21,311 bases of DNA, taken from IMG/VR virus record IMGVR_UViG_3300025168_000810, positions 1 through 21,311 of that record; one strand, given 5' to 3'. The stretch comes from a virus. The notes beneath the pieces were generated by a model. That model worked only from the letters and a program-made list of their open reading frames with translations. It was not told the DNA's origin and did not search any database. Shown piece by piece: positions 21,277 through 21,311 of this stretch. The position numbers were made by a program, and so were the translations under genes. Positions within the stretch are counted from its first letter, which is position 1, and each line of letters begins with the position of its first letter.

Positions 21277-21311
21277 TTATGCAGGGTTATTTGGTGTATC
21301 TAAGACTATAT
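21277..21311 (-). CDS. 3' end of an upstream gene, cut by window edge
   Basis: In the minus frame the last codons read I-V-L-D-T-P-N-N-P-A followed by TAA at 21277-21279, ten bases before the next ATG. The spacing matches the operon style, so it is probably the C-terminus of the preceding gene; no function can be given from ten residues. Confidence 0.5.
   Translation of the reverse strand, partial: IVLDTPNNPA

Noticed and set aside
1-21311. tRNA genes, CRISPR arrays, insertion sequences, integrase or attachment sites
   Set aside because: No cloverleaf-like sequence, regularly spaced repeats, transposase or recombinase motif was seen on either strand.

Overview
The window is part of the genome of a tailed double-stranded DNA phage, or a closely related prophage, that probably infects a Bacteroidetes host, most likely a flavobacterium. 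It is AT-rich. Every credible gene lies on the minus strand, so transcription runs from position 21311 down to 1. Start codons are preceded by A-rich leaders instead of Shine-Dalgarno sequences. The one convincing promoter has the Bacteroidetes form (TTG, 19-base spacer, TATATTTG). Several proteins belong to families typical of Bacteroidetes phages, such as a DUF3127-type OB-fold protein and a tail protein with the 'LPATKRNN' signature. No integrase, repressor, tRNA or CRISPR array is visible. Host and lifestyle are inferences.

In transcription order: (1) 21311-18413 holds the end of one gene, a small unknown protein, a portal with two extra C-terminal modules, and a probable head-tail connector. 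(2) 18413-16896 looks like a lysis region: two small membrane proteins, an M15 peptidase endolysin and a calcineurin-like phosphoesterase. (3) 16843-16725 holds a promoter followed at once by a possible RNA of about 85 nt whose 5' end pairs with sequence just before a T-run. (4) 16708-12467 is an early/replication block of small unknown proteins, a DUF3127 ssDNA-binding protein, a DnaA domain IV-like protein, a replication initiator-like protein, a winged helix-turn-helix protein and a NinG nuclease. (5) 12445-10594 has an unknown protein, a sigma-like protein, two Cys-rich proteins and a DUF3310 protein. (6) 10568-7997 contains a DXD glycosyltransferase of GT32 type, a stand-alone ParB-like protein and a TET-associated/GREB1-like glycosyltransferase. 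(7) 7997-6344 encodes the terminase small and large subunits. (8) 6201-1 is the tail module, beginning with a tail assembly chaperone that carries a clear candidate -1 frameshift site (T TTT TTT), followed by tightly coupled structural genes and a large tail-tip protein that runs off the left edge.

The two strongest 'second look' items are the compact cassette of two different glycosyltransferases plus a ParB-like protein directly upstream of the terminase, which may modify phage DNA, and the near absence of GATC in the whole window (one site found by eye where tens are expected). Other unusual points are the structured RNA units, a 23-base exact repeat at two start codons, the portal's extra modules, and the separation of portal from terminase by about 11 kb of lysis and replication genes. 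Major capsid protein, prohead protease and tape measure are not identified here.
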